Translations under genes and position numbers: made by a program
Assembly: GCF_013391405.1 (NCBI RefSeq)
Contig: NZ_JACBFD010000007.1
Span: 203,675 to 267,674 of the forward strand
Direction: 5' to 3'
Length of the DNA stretch: 64,000 nucleotides
Origin: Staphylococcus sp. GSSP0090
Lineage (GTDB): Bacteria; Bacillota; Bacilli; Staphylococcales; Staphylococcaceae
In this document: piece by piece, positions 49,104 to 60,345 of the stretch
Layout: each line of letters opens with the position of its first letter
How positions within the stretch are numbered: the stretch's first letter is position 1
The notes under the pieces: generated by a model
Seen by the model: the letters and a program-made list of their open reading frames with translations, nothing else
Told to the model about the DNA's origin: nothing
The model's database searches: none

Positions 49104-51209
49104 TTATCTTTTAATTTCTACCATTTCGAAAGCTTCAATGATGTCGCCTTCTTTAAGATCATTATATTTTTCAATTGTGATACCACATTCGTAACCTTGA
49201 GCCACTTCTTTAGCATCGTCTTTAAAGCGTTTCAATGTGTCGAGTTCACCCTCGAATTGTACAATACCGTCTCTAATTACACGTACACCTGCATTACGCG
49301 TGATTTTTCCATCAATTACATAACTACCTGCAATTGTACCGACTTTAGAGACTTTGAAAGTTTGACGAACTTCTGCTTGACCAATCACTTGTTCTTCAAA
49401 TTCTGGGTCTAGCATACCTTTCATTGCTGATTCGATTTCTTCAATAACGTTATAAATAACACGGTGTAAACGCATATCTACACCTTCGTTATCAGCCGCA
49501 CGTTTTGCACCAGTATCTGGTCGAACGTTAAAGCCGATAATAATTCCGTTAGATGCATTAGCTAAGGTAACGTCTGATTCATTAATAGCACCTACAGCAG
49601 TGTGTATAATACGTACATTAACGCCTTCCACATCTATTTTCATCAATGAGGCAGCAAGTGCCTCAACAGAACCTTGAACATCACCTTTGATGATGACATT
49701 AAGATCTTTCATTTCACCTTGTTTCATTTGTTCAAATAAGTTATCTAATGAAACACTCTTACTTTCTTGACGTTGTTGCATCACGTTCGCTTCATGACGT
49801 GCTTCACCAATCCGTCTTGCTTGTTTTTCATCTTTAAATACGACGAATCTGTCACCAGCTTGTGGCACATCATTAATACCAGTAATTTCAACAGGTGTAG
49901 ATGGACCAGCAGTTTTGATACGTTGGCCTAAATCGTTAACCATCGCACGAATTCTACCATAAGTGTTACCTACTACGAGTGAATCACCGACTTGTAGTGT
50001 TCCATTTTGAACTAATAATGAAGCTGACGGACCGCGAGATTTATCTAATTCAGCTTCAATTACTGTACCTACAGCATTTTTCTCTGGATTAGCTTTTAAT
50101 TCTTGCACTTCTGATGTTAGTACAATCATTTCTAATAAATCTTCAATGCCGTCACCACTTAATGCAGAAAGTGGTACAAAAATTGTATCGCCACCCCAGT
50201 CTTCCGGAATTAAACCATATTCCGTTAACTCTTGCATTACACGATCTGGATTTGACGTTGGTTTATCAATTTTATTAACAGCTACGATTGTTGGTACTTC
50301 TGCCTCTTTGGCATGATTGATGGCTTCAATTGTTTGAGGCATTACACCATCATCAGCTGCTACTACTAATATCGTAATATCAGTAACTTGAGCACCACGT
50401 GCACGCATTGTTGTAAAAGCAGCGTGACCAGGTGTATCAAGGAATGTAATTTTTTTACCATCATTTTCAATTTGGTAAGCACCAATATGTTGTGTAATAC
50501 CACCAGCTTCTCCAGCTGTAACTTTCGTATGACGGATAGAATCTAATAACGTTGTTTTACCATGATCAACATGTCCCATGATTGTAACGACTGCTGGACG
50601 TTCTATTGCATTTTCATCTTCTGATTCATCGTCAAAATAAATCGCTAAGTCTTCTTCATCAACTACGATTTCTTTTTCAATTTCAACACCATAATCGTCC
50701 ACAATAAGTTCTAATGTTTCGTCATCTAATGATTGGTTAATATTAGCCATGATGCCTAATAAGAATAGTTTTTTAATAATACCTGAAGAATCAACATTTA
50801 ATTTTTCAGCAAGTTCACCCACTGTTATACCGTCTTGATAAGTAATTTTTGATGGCATTTCTTTTGGTTCTTCTTGTTTTGGTTGCTTGTTATTTTTATT
50901 ATTCTTATTATTTTTGTTGTTTTTATTATTTTTCTTATTATTCGGTTTACTATTTTGGTTACCTTTATTCGCTTGGTTACCTTTATTTTGAGTTGATTGT
51001 TGTTTATTTTGATTATTCTTTTGTTGTGGTTTGTCAGCTTGTTTAGCTTTTTCTGGCTTATAAATTTTATCTAATGCTTTAATTTGGTCGTCTTCTAACG
51101 TTTGCATATGACTCGTTACCTCAACGTCCATTTTCTTTAATTCATCAATAATTTCTTTACTTTTAATTTTTAAATCTTTTGCGTATTCGTAAATTCTTTG
51201 TTTACTCAT
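49104..51209 (-). CDS. infB: Translation initiation factor IF-2
   Basis: GTPase that places initiator tRNA on the 30S subunit. 701 residues: a short N-terminal IF2N segment ([17 protein letters not shown]), a Lys/Asn/Gln-rich low-complexity linker (about 48-110, with tandem NKN repeats), a second IF2N ([21 protein letters not shown]), the G domain ([29 protein letters not shown]) and C1/C2 domains. AAGGAGTGAC lies before the ATG at 51209; the frame opens at 51236 inside ylxQ. It is last gene of the rimP-nusA-rnpM-ylxQ-infB run. Confidence 0.97.
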   Translation of the reverse strand: MSKQRIYEYAKDLKIKSKEIIDELKKMDVEVTSHMQTLEDDQIKALDKIYKPEKAKQADKPQQKNNQNKQQSTQNKGNQANKGNQNSKPNNKKNNKNNKNNKNNKNNKQPKQEEPKEMPSKITYQDGITVGELAEKLNVDSSGIIKKLFLLGIMANINQSLDDETLELIVDDYGVEIEKEIVVDEEDLAIYFDDESEDENAIERPAVVTIMGHVDHGKTTLLDSIRHTKVTAGEAGGITQHIGAYQIENDGKKITFLDTPGHAAFTTMRARGAQVTDITILVVAADDGVMPQTIEAINHAKEAEVPTIVAVNKIDKPTSNPDRVMQELTEYGLIPEDWGGDTIFVPLSALSGDGIEDLLEMIVLTSEVQELKANPEKNAVGTVIEAELDKSRGPSASLLVQNGTLQVGDSLVVGNTYGRIRAMVNDLGQRIKTAGPSTPVEITGINDVPQAGDRFVVFKDEKQARRIGEARHEANVMQQRQESKSVSLDNLFEQMKQGEMKDLNVIIKGDVQGSVEALAASLMKIDVEGVNVRIIHTAVGAINESDVTLANASNGIIIGFNVRPDTGAKRAADNEGVDMRLHRVIYNVIEEIESAMKGMLDPEFEEQVIGQAEVRQTFKVSKVGTIAGSYVIDGKITRNAGVRVIRDGIVQFEGELDTLKRFKDDAKEVAQGYECGITIEKYNDLKEGDIIEAFEMVEIKR

Positions 51210-51213
51210 ATAG

Positions 51214-51531
51214 TCACTCCTTACGATATTCATCAATCATTGACAATAACTTTTTAGCAAAGCCTTGATCAGTGATTCCAATGTTTACACGTTCTGCTTT
51301 ACCTAAAGCTTGCCCTAATTCAGCTCTCGTTCCAAATATACGTAATGATATATGGTAACTTTCACATTTGTTCTGTATCACTTTCATTGTGTTATCAGAA
51401 GCATCCGTTGCAATGATTACGAGCTTTAGTTTATTCTTTTTTAAATCATTTAAAATAACTGATTCGCCTGTTTTTACTTTTCCAGCACGCATTGCTAAAC
51501 CTAAAAAATTTACGATTTGTTCTTTGGTCAT
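51214..51531 (-). CDS. ylxQ: L7Ae-family protein YlxQ
   Basis: A 105-residue L7Ae/L30e-fold RNA-binding protein, likely binding kink-turn RNAs. The fold is visible in [31 protein letters not shown] and a final helix. The ATG overlaps the rnpM stop by 4 bases (ATGA) and the stop is 4 bp before infB; conserved position in the nusA operon. Confidence 0.9.
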   Translation of the reverse strand: MTKEQIVNFLGLAMRAGKVKTGESVILNDLKKNKLKLVIIATDASDNTMKVIQNKCESYHISLRIFGTRAELGQALGKAERVNIGITDQGFAKKLLSMIDEYRKE

Positions 51532-51812
51532 TTAGGTATCTCTTCACGGTATATAAGACGTATAATTTCTTTATAAACAGGCGCTAATGTATCAGCATCA
51601 GCTTTAAAATATTTCTCTAAAACACCTTTTTGTTGAGCTTCTTCTACTAGCTTAACATCTTTTGATACATAAGCACCACGACCTTGTTGTTTTCCTGTCG
51701 CATCAGCAAAAATTTGCTCATCTTTATTGATGACAACTCTAATCATGTCGTTTTTAGGGTGCATTTCATTAGATAGTATACATTTGCGCATTGGAATTTT
51801 TTTCTTCTTCAT
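51528..51812 (-). CDS. rnpM: RNase P modulator RnpM (YlxR)
   Basis: A 94-residue YlxR-fold protein. The family signature is clear: IPMRKCILSNEMHPKNDMIRV, then GRGAYVSKDVKLVEEAQ. B. subtilis YlxR was shown to bind RNase P RNA and dampen its activity, hence RnpM (established for that species). It overlaps ylxQ by 4 bases and follows nusA by 17 bp. Confidence 0.9.
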   Translation of the reverse strand: MKKKKIPMRKCILSNEMHPKNDMIRVVINKDEQIFADATGKQQGRGAYVSKDVKLVEEAQQKGVLEKYFKADADTLAPVYKEIIRLIYREEIPK

Positions 51813-51829
51813 AAAGTATCCACTCCAAT

Positions 51830-53035
51830 TTATTTTTCTGCGTCTTCGTCTTCTATTTCGATTGATTCTGTTTGTACTGTTTCAGAAGCTTCTTCTACTT
51901 CAGTATTTTCAGATGTCACAACATCATCTAATTGAATTTCGTCATCTGCTTCAATTGAAGTCTCTTCTGAAGTCTCTTCTGCAGGATAAACACCTGCTGC
52001 TCTTGCATCGGTTTCTGATTTAATATCTATCTTCCAACCAGTTAATTTTGCTGCTAAACGAGCATTCTGACCACGCTTACCAATCGCTAATGATAATTGA
52101 TAATCAGGTACAACAACGACTGTTGATTGATTTGCTTCATCCACGATAACTTGTAGCACTTGTGAAGGGCTTAATGCATTTTTAACGAATACTTTAGGAT
52201 CTTCATTCCATTGAACAATATCAATTTTTTCTCCACCAAGTTCTTCTACAACCGCTTCTACACGAGCACCTTTAGCACCAACACATGCGCCAACTGCATC
52301 GATATCAGGGTTGTCAGAATGTACACTGATTTTAGAGCGATCGCCTGCTTCACGTGCCACAGATTTAACAATCACCGTACCATCAAATATTTCAGGTACT
52401 TCTTGTTCAAATAAACGTTTTAATAAGCCTGGATGGCTTCTAGAAACATAAATTTGTGGTCCTTTTGTCGTTTGTTCAACTTTATTTACGTAAACTCTAA
52501 TTCTTTCATTCGGAATATAACTTTCATTTGGACTTCTTTCAGCTTCAGATAAGACAGCTTCAGTACGTCCTAAATTTACATATACATAACGGTGGTCTAC
52601 TCTATCGATTAAACCAGTAACAATGTCATCTTCTTTATCAATGAATTCATCGTAAAGAATTTCGCGTTCTGCATCACGTAAACGTTGCATAACAGCTTGT
52701 TTCGCTGCTTGTGCACCTACACGACCAAAGTCGCTTGGCGTTACGTCTTCTTCGTAAATATCACCAATTTCATAGGCTGGATTTCTTACTAATGCAGTAT
52801 CTAAACTGATTTCTTCTCTATCATCCATGGATTCTTCAACCACTTCTTTACGAGCGATTACTTTGAAACTACCTTGATCCATATTTAATTCCACACGTAC
52901 AGTTCTAGCACTATCGTAGTTCTTTTTATAAGCAGTGATTAAAGCTGCTTCAATTGCATCGATTAATACTTCTCTAGGAATCTTTTTTTCTTTTTCTAAG
53001 TACTCAGTAGCTAATAATAGTTCATTACTTGACAC
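51830..53035 (-). CDS. nusA: Transcription termination/antitermination protein NusA
   Basis: 401 residues: an N-terminal RNAP-binding domain, S1 (GLIDRVDHRYVYVNLGRTEAVLSEAE), KH1 and KH2 (GACVGAKGARVEAVVEELGGEKIDIV; LAIGKRGQNARLAAKLTGWKIDI given in part), and an acidic C-terminal tail of about 55 residues rich in Glu, Asp and Ser/Thr. The start is GTG after GGAGGATGA. It follows rimP by 23 bp. Confidence 0.96.
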   Translation of the reverse strand: MSSNELLLATEYLEKEKKIPREVLIDAIEAALITAYKKNYDSARTVRVELNMDQGSFKVIARKEVVEESMDDREEISLDTALVRNPAYEIGDIYEEDVTPSDFGRVGAQAAKQAVMQRLRDAEREILYDEFIDKEDDIVTGLIDRVDHRYVYVNLGRTEAVLSEAERSPNESYIPNERIRVYVNKVEQTTKGPQIYVSRSHPGLLKRLFEQEVPEIFDGTVIVKSVAREAGDRSKISVHSDNPDIDAVGACVGAKGARVEAVVEELGGEKIDIVQWNEDPKVFVKNALSPSQVLQVIVDEANQSTVVVVPDYQLSLAIGKRGQNARLAAKLTGWKIDIKSETDARAAGVYPAEETSEETSIEADDEIQLDDVVTSENTEVEEASETVQTESIEIEDEDAEK

Positions 53036-53058
53036 GACTTATCATCCTCCTCATCACG

Positions 53059-53526
53059 TTATATCATTACAGCATGGCGTGCTTTTGCGATTTTATCTCT
53101 TGGAATTTCAATTTGTTTTGTTTTAGCTTTTTCTTTAACTTCCATAACAATGTTTGTTTCATCAACAGATTGTAAAATACCTAACCATTCTTTAGAACCT
53201 TCAATCGGCGCATATAGAGAAACAAATACTGGTTTTGTTAATGCATTTTGGAAATCTTTTTCTTTTTTAATAGGTCTCTCAGCACCAGGTGACGCGACAT
53301 CTAAATAATACATTTCTTGTATAGGGTCTTCTGCGTCCATGACTTCGCTGATTTTTTCAGAAGCTAGTGCGCAATCGTTTAAATCAACGCCGCCTTCTTT
53401 GTCTATAGATACTCTTAAAAAATGGTCTTTTCCTTCTTTGGTAAACTCAACTTCTACTAATTCAAAATTTAAGTCGTTAAGCACAGGTTGAATGATTGTT
53501 TCAACTTGCTCAGTTATTTTACTCAT
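53059..53526 (-). CDS. rimP: Ribosome maturation factor RimP
   Basis: 30S subunit maturation factor, 155 residues, usual length. Visible: MSKITEQVETIIQPVL, FELVEVEFTKEG, LRVSIDKEGGVDLNDC and YYLDVASPGAERPIK, the RimP core. AAAGGAGGT lies 8 bases before the ATG at 53526; the frame opens earlier at 53574. First gene of the nusA-infB run, preceded by a leader hairpin. Confidence 0.96.
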   Translation of the reverse strand: MSKITEQVETIIQPVLNDLNFELVEVEFTKEGKDHFLRVSIDKEGGVDLNDCALASEKISEVMDAEDPIQEMYYLDVASPGAERPIKKEKDFQNALTKPVFVSLYAPIEGSKEWLGILQSVDETNIVMEVKEKAKTKQIEIPRDKIAKARHAVMI

Positions 53527-53550
53527 GCTGACCTCCTTTTTTGGCAAATA

Positions 53551-53580
53551 GAAAAGAGCGGGTAATATGCCCACTCTTTC
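53551..53580 (-). terminator. Leader hairpin before rimP-nusA (possible attenuator)
   Basis: Minus strand AAAGAGTGGG pairs with CCCGCTCTTT (one G-T) with a 7-base loop; TTTTCTATTT follows, about 25 bases before the rimP start. A terminator in this position fits NusA autoregulation, known in other bacteria; here inferred. Confidence 0.6.
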
Positions 53581-53827
53581 TGCCTGAGTCTAATTTTTTA
53601 AGCACTGCCATTATACCATATGTTCATTTTCTATACAAATAACTATATTTGCTAAAAGGCACAATGACAACTTACTCATGTGATTGCTCAGTTATACTTA
53701 TATTAAATAATCACTTATTTAAATAAAATAGCTCAATCTCTTATACTTTCATTCAATATATAAAGTCAGAATATGAATTGCAAACTATATTGCGTTTCGT
53801 CAATCACTTATTAATGTTATTGAATCA
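53581..53827. other. Non-coding stretch between polC and the rimP leader
   Basis: About 245 bp, AT-rich. Must hold the rimP promoter and the end of the polC transcript, but neither a clear promoter nor a GC-stem terminator was found. Confidence 0.4.
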
Positions 53828-56800
53828 TTACATATCAAAAATAGATAGTTGTGCTTTATCTGGTAAGTTAGGCAATGAACCTAATTCATCTAAATACTCA
53901 ATCACTTTTTGAGATAAACCAGCTTTTTTATTTAAATCTTCTTTAGATAAGAATGGTCCTTCATCACGTGCATCTACGATTCTTTGTGCAACATTTTCAC
54001 CTAATCCAGGCACGGCAATAAATGGAGGAATTAACGTATCTCCTTCAATAATAAATTCAAATGCTTTGCTCTTCTCTAGACTGATTGGTTGCATACGATA
54101 GCCACGTTGTGCCATCTCATTCATAATTTCAAGTACTGTTAATGTATCTTTTTCTTTTTTAGCTAAATCCATATAACGTGAATACATATCATTCACTGTA
54201 TTACGTATGCTTTCTTTATCTTTAATCATAGAAATCAAATCAAAATCTGATGCACGCACAGTGAAATAACTGGCATAGTAATATAATGGATAATGCACTT
54301 TGAAATAAGCAATACGCACTGCCATTAATACATAGGCAGCAGCATGGGCTTTAGGGAACATGTATTTTATCTTTCTACATGAGTCTAAATACCAATCTGG
54401 CACTTCATTATCAACCATAGCTTCTACCATATCATCCGTTAAACCTTTACCTTTACGTACAAATTCCATTGTTTTAAAGGCTAATGAAGGTTCTAATCCG
54501 TTATACATTAAGTAGACCATGATATCATCACGACAACAAATAACACTTGCCAGATCACATTTACCAGAGCGTATTAAATCTTGTGCATTGCCTAACCATA
54601 CATCTGTACCATGTGATAAGCCTGAAATTCTAACTAATTCAGAAAATGTCGTTGGTTTCGTGTCTTCTAACATTTGTCTAACAAATCCTGTTCCGAATTC
54701 TGGCACACCAAATGTTCCTGTTTTACATAAAATTTCATCAGCCGTAACACCTAAAGGTTCTGGAGAACTGAAGATGCCCATCGTCGCCTTATCATCTACT
54801 GGGATTGTTTTGGGATCAATTCCAGATAAATCTTGCAACATACGTATCATTGTAGGATCATCGTGTCCGAGTATATCTAATTTCAACACGTTATCATGAA
54901 TGGAATGGAAATCAAAGTGTGTGGTCATCCATGAAGAACTTTGATCATCTGCAGGGAACTGAACAGGTGTAAAATCATAAATGTCCATATAATCAGGAAC
55001 AACAATGATACCGCCTGGATGTTGTCCAGTCGTACGTTTAACACCCGTACAACCTTTTACAAGTCTGTCTATTTCTGCTCCCCGCTTATGAATACCTTGA
55101 TCATTTAGATAGCCTTTTACAAAGCCAAATGCCGTTTTTTCTGCAACCGTACCAATTGTACCTGCACGGAATACTTTATCTTCACCGAATAATTCTTTCG
55201 TATAGTTATGGGCTTCTGGTTGATATTCACCACTAAAGTTCAAGTCAATATCAGGTACTTTATCCCCTTTAAATCCTAAGAACGTTTCGAATGGAATATC
55301 TTGTCCTTCTTTAATTAAATCACAACCACATGATTCACATTGCTTATCAGGTAAATCGAATCCTGAACCGACAGAACCATCATCAAAGAATTCACTTTGC
55401 TTACACTCTGGACAAATATAATGTGGTGGTAAAGGATTCACTTCAGTAATTTCAGTCATTGTTGCCACAAAGCTGGAACCAACAGAACCACGTGAACCTA
55501 CTAAGTAGCCATCATTCAATGATTTTTTAACTAATCTTTGAGAAATTAAATATATTACTGAAAAACCATTACCAATAATACTTTCCAGTTCTTTTTCTAA
55601 ACGATCAATGACAATCTGTGGTAAGTCATCACCGTAAAGTGCTTTGGCATTATCATAGCTCATTTCACGTATTTCTTCATTCGCACCTTCCATTCTTGGT
55701 GTAAATAGTTCGTCTTTAATCGGAACAACACGTTCTATTTTATCTGCCAAGTCATTCGTGTTCTGTACGACAAGTTCATATGCTTTTTCTTCACCTAAAA
55801 AGTGTAATTCATCTAACATTTCGTCTGTCGTTCTAAAATGTGCTTTAGGTAAAGTAGAACGATTTAATGGATTACCTGGTTGTGCTGCTATTAGTATTTT
55901 ACGTGCAATCGCATCGTGTTCATTTAAATAATGTGCATTGCCTGTTGCAATTACTGGGATATTGTTAACATCTCCAGCACGAATCAAACGATTATAAATT
56001 TCATGTAATGTTTCATGGTCTCTAACTAATTCTCTATCAATTAAATCTTGATAAAGTGCAGGAGGTTGAACCTCAATAAAATCATAATATTTTGCTATTC
56101 GTTCTACTTGAGATTGATCCTTTTGCATGACAGCTGTAAATACTTCGCCTTCATCACATGCAGAACCTACAAGTATACCTTCTCTATATTCATCCAACAA
56201 TGAACGTGGAATTCTTGGTGTACGATAATAATATTGTACGAGAGAGGCACTCACAATTTTAAACAGATTTTTCAAACCTTCTTGATTCTGAACAATCAAT
56301 GTTACATGATTTGGTCGAGCACGTTTATATGCATCTTCATTTGATAATGAGTTATTGATATCTTGGTGATTGTGAACGCCTAATGCTTCAAGTTGTTTAA
56401 GCATTTTTATAAACATATAAGCAGTTGCTTCTGTATCATATATCGCTCTATGGTGTTGCGTTAATTCAACACCATATTTTTTAGCTAAGAAATTCAATCC
56501 ATGTTTACCATATTCTGTATTAATGGTTCTAGACAATTCTAAAGTATCAATAACACCGTTAGTTGAAGCACCGATTCCTACATGTTCGTATCCTGTATCA
56601 ATGAACCCCATATCAAATGATGCATTATGGGCTACAAAAATGGCGTCCCCTACCCATGATTTAAATTCAGTCAGCACCTCTTCTATCTCAGGTGCATCTA
56701 CTAACATGTCATCTGAGATATGTGTTAAGTTTTTTATTGTTTCTGAAAGACGTTCATGTGGATTACTAAATCTTTCAAATTTATCAATAATTTCACCGTC

Positions 56801-58144
56801 TTTTACTTTCACTGCTGCAAGTTCAATAATCTTATCGTATTGGTTGGATAGTCCTGTCGTTTCAACGTCAAATACAACATAAGTTGCTGTTTTTAAGTCA
56901 CAATCTTTAGGTTTATATGCAATTGGGACGCCATCATCTACGAGCATACCTTCCATACCATAAATCATTTTTATTCCATTTTTTTCAGCTGCGCTATGTG
57001 CGTCTGGAAACGCTTGTACAACATTATGGTCTGTAACCGCAATTGCTTTATGACCCCATTTTGCAGCTTGATCTACGTAGTCTGAAATATTAGGGATGCC
57101 ATCCATTTGGCTCATTGAGGTATGCAAATGGAATTCCACACGTTTATCTTCAGCTTTATCTTGCTTCGTTGCTTTTTTTATTTCTTCAATATCTGACATC
57201 ATCATAACTAAATCACGTACAAAGGTGTCTTCCTCGATACGTCCTTGTGCGCGAACCCATTTACCTACACTTAAAGCTTTGAAATGCGCTAAATCGTCTT
57301 TATTCTTACGTGTGAACATTTTCAATACTAGAGAGTCTGTGTAATCTGTTACTTTCAATTCAACAATGTGGCGTCCACTCTTTAATTCTTTTAAATTGAT
57401 ATCGAAAATAACACCTTCTACTGCCACTTTAAATTCTTCTTCGATAATTGAATCTATTTGTCGTACATTTTCAATTTGAATTGGTTTACCAATTTGACAT
57501 TTTGAAACAGCACTTTCGTTATTATCCTGTTGTTTTGCTTTTTCAGCTTTCATTTTTTCTAATTTTTCAGTAGCTTCACGTGCACTTTTCTCATCTTCTT
57601 CTTGAATATGTGCTTCCAATGAAGCTAAATCGCCATCGTTAACTGCACTATCTGTTTCAAAAACAACTTTACTTATATTGAAACCACACTGTTGGTAGGC
57701 TGCAATCAAACTTCCATTACAAGCTTTGTCAAAGTGGTCACGTTCAACATCATTTTGACACATGACTTTTAATACATCACCCGACATAATTAAACGTTTT
57801 TGCTTTAATTGTCCTTTGACCTTTGGTGATAATTTTGTTTGATCAATACAATGGCTAAAATATTTTATTGCAAATTCATCTTGATTTGCTTGATCTTTGA
57901 CCGTGAAATTACATTTTACATCTGCAATTGTTTTAAATTCTTCAGTTATTGCCCCAGTAAAAAGCAAATAATTTTCAATTGTTAAAAAATGTGGGAGCGT
58001 AATTTGAAATACCCAAGTTCGATTTGATGTTTTAACATCAACACGTGTTAATTCGCTATTTTCCAAAATTTCTGAATCTAGATGCTCAGCAATTTTAATT
58101 TGGTCAGCTAGTATTTTAAATTTTTCCTCATTTGTCATTGCCAT
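53828..58144 (-). CDS. polC: DNA polymerase III subunit alpha, PolC type
   Basis: Main replicative polymerase of low-GC Gram-positives with built-in proofreading. 1438 residues: an N-terminal domain, OB fold (about 235-320), PHP domain (EFHLHTSMSQMDG) split by a DEDDh 3'-5' exonuclease (YVVFDVETTGLSNQYDK; later QHHRAIYDTEATAY), a zinc-binding pair (CPECK, CESCGC), and the palm with DIDLNFSGEYQ. C-terminal HhH segment GLGENVAQRIVDARD, ends QLSIFDM. AAGGTGG lies before the ATG at 58144 (frame opens at 58156). No frameshift seen. Confidence 0.98.
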   Translation of the reverse strand: MAMTNEEKFKILADQIKIAEHLDSEILENSELTRVDVKTSNRTWVFQITLPHFLTIENYLLFTGAITEEFKTIADVKCNFTVKDQANQDEFAIKYFSHCIDQTKLSPKVKGQLKQKRLIMSGDVLKVMCQNDVERDHFDKACNGSLIAAYQQCGFNISKVVFETDSAVNDGDLASLEAHIQEEDEKSAREATEKLEKMKAEKAKQQDNNESAVSKCQIGKPIQIENVRQIDSIIEEEFKVAVEGVIFDINLKELKSGRHIVELKVTDYTDSLVLKMFTRKNKDDLAHFKALSVGKWVRAQGRIEEDTFVRDLVMMMSDIEEIKKATKQDKAEDKRVEFHLHTSMSQMDGIPNISDYVDQAAKWGHKAIAVTDHNVVQAFPDAHSAAEKNGIKMIYGMEGMLVDDGVPIAYKPKDCDLKTATYVVFDVETTGLSNQYDKIIELAAVKVKDGEIIDKFERFSNPHERLSETIKNLTHISDDMLVDAPEIEEVLTEFKSWVGDAIFVAHNASFDMGFIDTGYEHVGIGASTNGVIDTLELSRTINTEYGKHGLNFLAKKYGVELTQHHRAIYDTEATAYMFIKMLKQLEALGVHNHQDINNSLSNEDAYKRARPNHVTLIVQNQEGLKNLFKIVSASLVQYYYRTPRIPRSLLDEYREGILVGSACDEGEVFTAVMQKDQSQVERIAKYYDFIEVQPPALYQDLIDRELVRDHETLHEIYNRLIRAGDVNNIPVIATGNAHYLNEHDAIARKILIAAQPGNPLNRSTLPKAHFRTTDEMLDELHFLGEEKAYELVVQNTNDLADKIERVVPIKDELFTPRMEGANEEIREMSYDNAKALYGDDLPQIVIDRLEKELESIIGNGFSVIYLISQRLVKKSLNDGYLVGSRGSVGSSFVATMTEITEVNPLPPHYICPECKQSEFFDDGSVGSGFDLPDKQCESCGCDLIKEGQDIPFETFLGFKGDKVPDIDLNFSGEYQPEAHNYTKELFGEDKVFRAGTIGTVAEKTAFGFVKGYLNDQGIHKRGAEIDRLVKGCTGVKRTTGQHPGGIIVVPDYMDIYDFTPVQFPADDQSSSWMTTHFDFHSIHDNVLKLDILGHDDPTMIRMLQDLSGIDPKTIPVDDKATMGIFSSPEPLGVTADEILCKTGTFGVPEFGTGFVRQMLEDTKPTTFSELVRISGLSHGTDVWLGNAQDLIRSGKCDLASVICCRDDIMVYLMYNGLEPSLAFKTMEFVRKGKGLTDDMVEAMVDNEVPDWYLDSCRKIKYMFPKAHAAAYVLMAVRIAYFKVHYPLYYYASYFTVRASDFDLISMIKDKESIRNTVNDMYSRYMDLAKKEKDTLTVLEIMNEMAQRGYRMQPISLEKSKAFEFIIEGDTLIPPFIAVPGLGENVAQRIVDARDEGPFLSKEDLNKKAGLSQKVIEYLDELGSLPNLPDKAQLSIFDM

Positions 58145-58315
58145 GACGATAACCACCTTACTATTAATTACACTGCTTATCTAATACACAGATACTTATA
58201 TTTTATGACGGTGTATGTATGAATTTCCATATTCTATAATATAACGGAATATCTAAAAATTTCTATTAGTTCAACTTATTTCTTTATTATTCGCTTCACA
58301 TGAATAACAAAAGAG
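58145..58315. other. Non-coding stretch upstream of polC
   Basis: About 170 bp between polC and the repeat element; should contain the polC promoter, but no convincing -35/-10 pair was identified. Confidence 0.4.
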
Positions 58316-58593
58316 GGAGTGGGACAGAAATCAATTTTTCTAATAGAGATTTCGTAGTCCCACTCCGGCAAGGATGACTAGGATTGAAATGTTTACCTGA
58401 GCTGAAGCTCATGCATAAGTCTCACTAAAATTTTTCTGTGGCATACATAAGTTTTAACTTATGCATAAGAATTACTCATTTTCATAAAATGAAAAAGTAG
58501 TTCTTTAAAGCAGTGAGACTTTACATTTTCAATTCAGTCATCTACTGCCTAAATATTAAAGCGTCTGAGACATCTATTTTTGTCCCAGACTCC
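58316..58593 (+). repeat. Dispersed intergenic repeat, copy 2 (inverted relative to copy 1)
   Basis: 278 bp. Reverse complement aligns along its length with 45309-45595 at about 90 percent identity by eye. This copy has perfect ends: GGAGTGGGAC paired with GTCCCACTCC around 58316-58366, and GTCTGAGACA with TGTCCCAGAC at 58563-58590. The minus strand ends CCTCTTTTGTT, so the element also looks able to terminate proS transcription. It starts 33 bp past the proS stop. Confidence 0.87.
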
Positions 58594-58625
58594 TTTTGTC
58601 AATTAACCTAGTTCCTGCTCTAAAA

Positions 58626-60326
58626 TTAGATATTAGAATACAATGTGTTTACATAATTAATTAAATTATCCACATGGACGTCTTCACTTTCACCAGTATC
58701 TCGACGTTTCACTTCTACTATACCTTCAGCTGCATTTTTACCGACAACAACGCGTACAGGTAATCCAATTAAATCAGCATCATTAAATTTAACACCTGCG
58801 CGTTCTTTACGATCATCATATAAGACATCATAGTTTTCTTGTAACTGTGTATATAATTGATCTGCCAGTTCACGTTGGTCATCTTTTTTAGGATTAATCG
58901 TAATTAAATGTAAATCAAATGGTGTAACTGATTTTGGCCAAATAATACCATTTTCATCATTGTTTTGCTCAACAATCGCGCTTAATGTTCTGGATACACC
59001 AATACCATAACACCCCATTAATAAAGGCTGTGCTTTACCTTGATTATCTAAAAATGTTGCATTCATAGATTCAGAATACTTCGTTCCTAATTTAAATACT
59101 TGTCCAACTTCAATACCTTCTGCAAAATGCGCTGGTCCAGAACCATCTGATAACGGTTCACCTTCTAATATAAATCTAAAGTCACCGAAAGCATCAACTT
59201 CGAAATCACGACCAATATTGGCATTTAATAAGTGGTAACCATCTTCGTTTGCACCAACAACAATATTATTTAAATCTTGTATAAAGTTATCTGCATAAAT
59301 TTTTATTTCTTTATCAAAAACAGGACCTAATGAACCCGGTTTCGCGCCTAAAAGATTTACAATTTCATCTTCCGTAGCTAATTCGATATTATCAGTACCA
59401 AAGTAAGCTTTTAATTTAATATCATTTAATTCATGATGACCACGAACTAAGACCATGATAAATTCACCATCTATTTTAAATATCATAGATTTTGTAATTT
59501 CATCTAATGGTTTTTCTAAGAATGTAGCCAGTTCTTGCGCAGTATGAATATTAGGTGTTTCTATTTTTGTTAGTGGTTGCATTGCTTCGTGTTTTTCATT
59601 AGCGTTGTACACTACTTCTGCTTTTTCAATATTTGCAGCATAGTCACTCTGTTCACTATACACAATCGTATCTTCACCAATTTCACTTAACGCCATAAAT
59701 TCATGTGTGTGGCTACCACCAATTGCGCCTGAATCAGCAACAACCGGACGCGCATTGATTCCTACACGTTTAAAAATGCGACCGTATGCGTTGTACATAT
59801 CTTGATAAGACGCATCTAGAGAATCCTCATCCGCATGGAATGAATAAGCGTCTTTCATAATAAATTCTCTACCACGTAATAAACCGAAGCGTGGACGCTT
59901 TTCATCTCTGTATTTAGATTGGATTTGGAATAGCGTCAGTGGTAATTGTTTGTATGACTTCAATTCATCTCTAACGATTGATGTTACGACTTCTTCGTGT
60001 GTTGGACCTAACGCAAATTCACGACCATTGCGATCTTGTAAGCGCATGAGTTCAGGACCATAGGCGCTCCAACGACCTGATTCTTCCCATAATTCCGCTT
60101 GTTGCAATGCCGGCATTAAGATTTCAACGGCATCAATACGTTCCATTTCTTCACGTACAATTGCTTCAATATTATTTAATACGCGTGCAGCTAAAGGTAA
60201 ATAGCTATAAATGCCGCTTGTACTTTGTTTGATTAAACCAGCTTTCAGTAATAAACGGTGGCTAAGTGCTTCTGCACCTGCTGGTACCTCTTTCATTGTT
60301 GGAATAAATACCTTTGATTGTTTCAT
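58626..60326 (-). CDS. proS: Prolyl-tRNA synthetase
   Basis: Class II synthetase, bacterial type, 566 residues with the YbaK-like editing insert (about 230-395). Class II motifs: [52 protein letters not shown] stretch (here [17 protein letters not shown]), and [18 protein letters not shown]-terminal anticodon domain from about 475. Editing removes Ala-tRNA(Pro). 20 bp after rseP; no T-box leader, as expected for an operon member. Confidence 0.97.
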   Translation of the reverse strand: MKQSKVFIPTMKEVPAGAEALSHRLLLKAGLIKQSTSGIYSYLPLAARVLNNIEAIVREEMERIDAVEILMPALQQAELWEESGRWSAYGPELMRLQDRNGREFALGPTHEEVVTSIVRDELKSYKQLPLTLFQIQSKYRDEKRPRFGLLRGREFIMKDAYSFHADEDSLDASYQDMYNAYGRIFKRVGINARPVVADSGAIGGSHTHEFMALSEIGEDTIVYSEQSDYAANIEKAEVVYNANEKHEAMQPLTKIETPNIHTAQELATFLEKPLDEITKSMIFKIDGEFIMVLVRGHHELNDIKLKAYFGTDNIELATEDEIVNLLGAKPGSLGPVFDKEIKIYADNFIQDLNNIVVGANEDGYHLLNANIGRDFEVDAFGDFRFILEGEPLSDGSGPAHFAEGIEVGQVFKLGTKYSESMNATFLDNQGKAQPLLMGCYGIGVSRTLSAIVEQNNDENGIIWPKSVTPFDLHLITINPKKDDQRELADQLYTQLQENYDVLYDDRKERAGVKFNDADLIGLPVRVVVGKNAAEGIVEVKRRDTGESEDVHVDNLINYVNTLYSNI

Positions 60327-60345
60327 TTAACTATCTCTCTCCCTT

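Noticed and set aside
58145..58625. T-box riboswitch for proS
   Set aside because: The gap lies downstream of proS, not upstream; proS follows rseP by 20 bp, so no leader exists.
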